Source of the DNA: Scrofimicrobium sp. R131
GTDB taxonomy: Bacteria > Actinomycetota > Actinomycetes > Actinomycetales > Actinomycetaceae
Direction: 5' to 3'
DNA length: 64,000 nucleotides
Assembly (NCBI RefSeq): GCF_040256745.1
Contig: NZ_CP138335.1
Coordinates: 1,240,001 to 1,304,000, forward strand
Position numbers and translations under genes: made by a program. Shown here one piece after another: positions 62,857-64,000 of this stretch. Each line of letters starts with the position of its first letter. The stretch's first letter is position 1. Under the pieces are notes generated by a model. That model was not told where the DNA came from, ran no database searches, and worked only from the letters and a program-made list of their open reading frames with translations.

Positions 62857-64000
62857 ATGTTTAACAGGAAATGGCGCTGGGCAGCTGCAGGAGCTGCAGC
62901 ACTGATGGCAGCAACGTCGCTGGCAGGTTGCGGCGGATCTGACGGAAAGCAGAGCGGTGAGACCACCACCGAGCTTGGGAGCGGTGAAGCCGGGCAGCTG
63001 ACATTTGTCTACATGGGGGACGCCGATCAGCAAAAAGCGTTCACCTCGCTCTTTGAAGTATTCAACAAGGATTATCCAGACATCAAACTCAAGGCCATGG
63101 GGATTCCCAGTGGCGACTGGGCTACCTTCTCCAACACCGTCGCCACCCGGTTGGCCGGCGGAGAGAAGATCGACATCATTCAGGTAGCAACTGAAGGACA
63201 GCGTCTGTTCGCATCCAAGGGGATCCTGACCGACCTCGATCCATTTATCGAGAAAGACAAGGACTACGTCGATGAGTACTGGGAAGACATCGACCCCAGG
63301 CTGAAAGAGTTCAACGAGAAGTATGCCTCCGGCCCCAACGGTGAGACGGTCTTCATTCCGGGTGGCTACAACACCATGGCGCTCTATCTAAACAAATCAA
63401 CCTTTGAGGCAGCCGGGGTGGAGATCCCGGAAAACGGCGACTGGACCTGGGATGAGTTCCTCGACGCTGCCCGCCAAATCAAAGAAAAGACCGGGGCCTT
63501 TATGATGCCGGCTTCCTCCTCGTACTTTGGCGCGATCATGCCCTGGCTGACTACCAACGGCACCTCCACCTTCAATGACGACTGGACCCAGCCCACCTTC
63601 AACAGTCCCGCAGCAGTCGAGGCCGCCAGCTTTGCCCGCCAGCTGGTGGAGGAAGAGCTGGTTCCAGCTCCCGGCGGCCAGTTTGATGTCAACTCGGCGT
63701 TCAAGCAGGGAAAGCTAGCCGCGATTGACGGTGGCCGGTGGGTGACGCTCGGGATCCGCGATATGGACGTCGTCGATGACACGGTGGTGGTCAATTGGCC
63801 CACCAAGGTCGGACACGGCTCCCCCGTCGGCTGGGATGCCTGGAACATCACCGAACGCTCCGAGAACAAGGATGCTGCCTGGACATTCATCAAGTTCCTC
63901 ATGTCCAAGGAGGCGGGCGAGTACTTTGCCAGTGTGGGTGGAACCATCGTTCCTGCGCGACTTTCGGTAGCTGAGTCTTCCTACTTCACCGACAACGCCC
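62857..64000 (+). CDS. Sugar ABC transporter substrate-binding lipoprotein, partial
   Basis: 381 codons present; the 3' end lies beyond the window. Signal peptide with a basic start, hydrophobic core, and lipobox 'SLAGC' (Cys25), so it is anchored to the outer face of the membrane. The mature part is a family-1 extracellular solute-binding protein: 'LTFVYMGDADQQKAFTSLFE', 'ALYLNKSTFEAAGVEIPEN', 'WTWDEFLDAARQIKE', 'AAWTFIKFLMSKEAGEYFA'. Such proteins bind oligosaccharides for CUT1 transporters; the permease genes should follow outside the window. AGGAG lies 7 bases before the ATG. Controlled by the promoter/O2 pair just upstream. Confidence 0.92.
   Translation, partial: MFNRKWRWAAAGAAALMAATSLAGCGGSDGKQSGETTTELGSGEAGQLTFVYMGDADQQKAFTSLFEVFNKDYPDIKLKAMGIPSGDWATFSNTVATRLAGGEKIDIIQVATEGQRLFASKGILTDLDPFIEKDKDYVDEYWEDIDPRLKEFNEKYASGPNGETVFIPGGYNTMALYLNKSTFEAAGVEIPENGDWTWDEFLDAARQIKEKTGAFMMPASSSYFGAIMPWLTTNGTSTFNDDWTQPTFNSPAAVEAASFARQLVEEELVPAPGGQFDVNSAFKQGKLAAIDGGRWVTLGIRDMDVVDDTVVVNWPTKVGHGSPVGWDAWNITERSENKDAAWTFIKFLMSKEAGEYFASVGGTIVPARLSVAESSYFTDNA

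Overview
The window is a GC-rich (roughly 60-65 %) chromosomal segment from an actinobacterium. Several things point there: the gene order (aroE-mltG-ruvX-alaS; aspS; rel-apt-secF-secD-yajC-ruvB-ruvA-ruvC-yebC; a phosphatidylinositol-mannoside operon beside thrS; DUF3000-RNase D-dxs; uvrB-coaE-rpsA-polA) matches the order familiar from Mycobacterium and relatives; DUF3000 and DUF222/HNH (13E12-type) genes are present; and PIM-lipid genes are present. A pyruvate formate-lyase/activase pair indicates a fermentative, facultative or anaerobic member; Actinomycetaceae is the best guess, by inference only. I see no insertion sequence, prophage, CRISPR array or rRNA gene, and no stretch over 300 bases without a gene or RNA feature.

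Layout. 1-8.8 kb (minus strand): partial prepilin peptidase, aroE, mltG, ruvX, alaS, rpsD, rarA and a YciO-type gene. 9-10.4 kb: a lone plus-strand HNH gene that appears truncated by an in-frame stop. 10.4-16.2 kb: aspS, a divergent DEAD-box helicase, a metallo-beta-lactamase hydrolase and a DUF349 protein. 16.3-34.4 kb (minus strand): a long, tightly packed array from an ATP-grasp ligase and thrS through HIT, pgsA, acyltransferase, pimA, LemA-like, PrsW-like, NUDIX, yebC, ruvCAB, yajC, secD, secF and apt to rel. 34.4-34.9 kb: five tRNA genes (two Val, two Gly, one Cys) with a promoter and a strong terminator. 35-42 kb: DUF3000-rnd, pflB-pflA and dxs. 42-45.7 kb: an S9-family protein whose nucleophile elbow lacks the usual serine, a small membrane protein, a YciI-like protein and an alpha/beta hydrolase.

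45.7-49.3 kb is a probable metal-homeostasis operon. A promoter and a yybP-ykoY (Mn2+) riboswitch lead into terC, then a P-type ATPase, then the alpha/beta hydrolase. 49.3-57.7 kb is the uvrB-coaE-(methyltransferase)-rpsA-polA cluster, with a thioesterase gene divergent from polA by only 6 bases.

57.7-64 kb is the accessory and most interesting part: a carbohydrate-use locus with a GH116-family glycosidase, a DUF2961 (GH172-type) glycosidase, a LacI regulator and a lipoprotein sugar-binding subunit of an ABC transporter (cut by the window end). The perfect palindrome GTAATCGATTAC occurs in both intergenic control regions. In each it lies exactly 5 bases after the -10 of a promoter with a 17-base spacer, so one LacI protein very likely controls uptake and hydrolysis together.

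A second window-wide pattern is leaderless initiation: seven genes have a TANNNT hexamer 5-7 bases before the start codon and no Shine-Dalgarno sequence.
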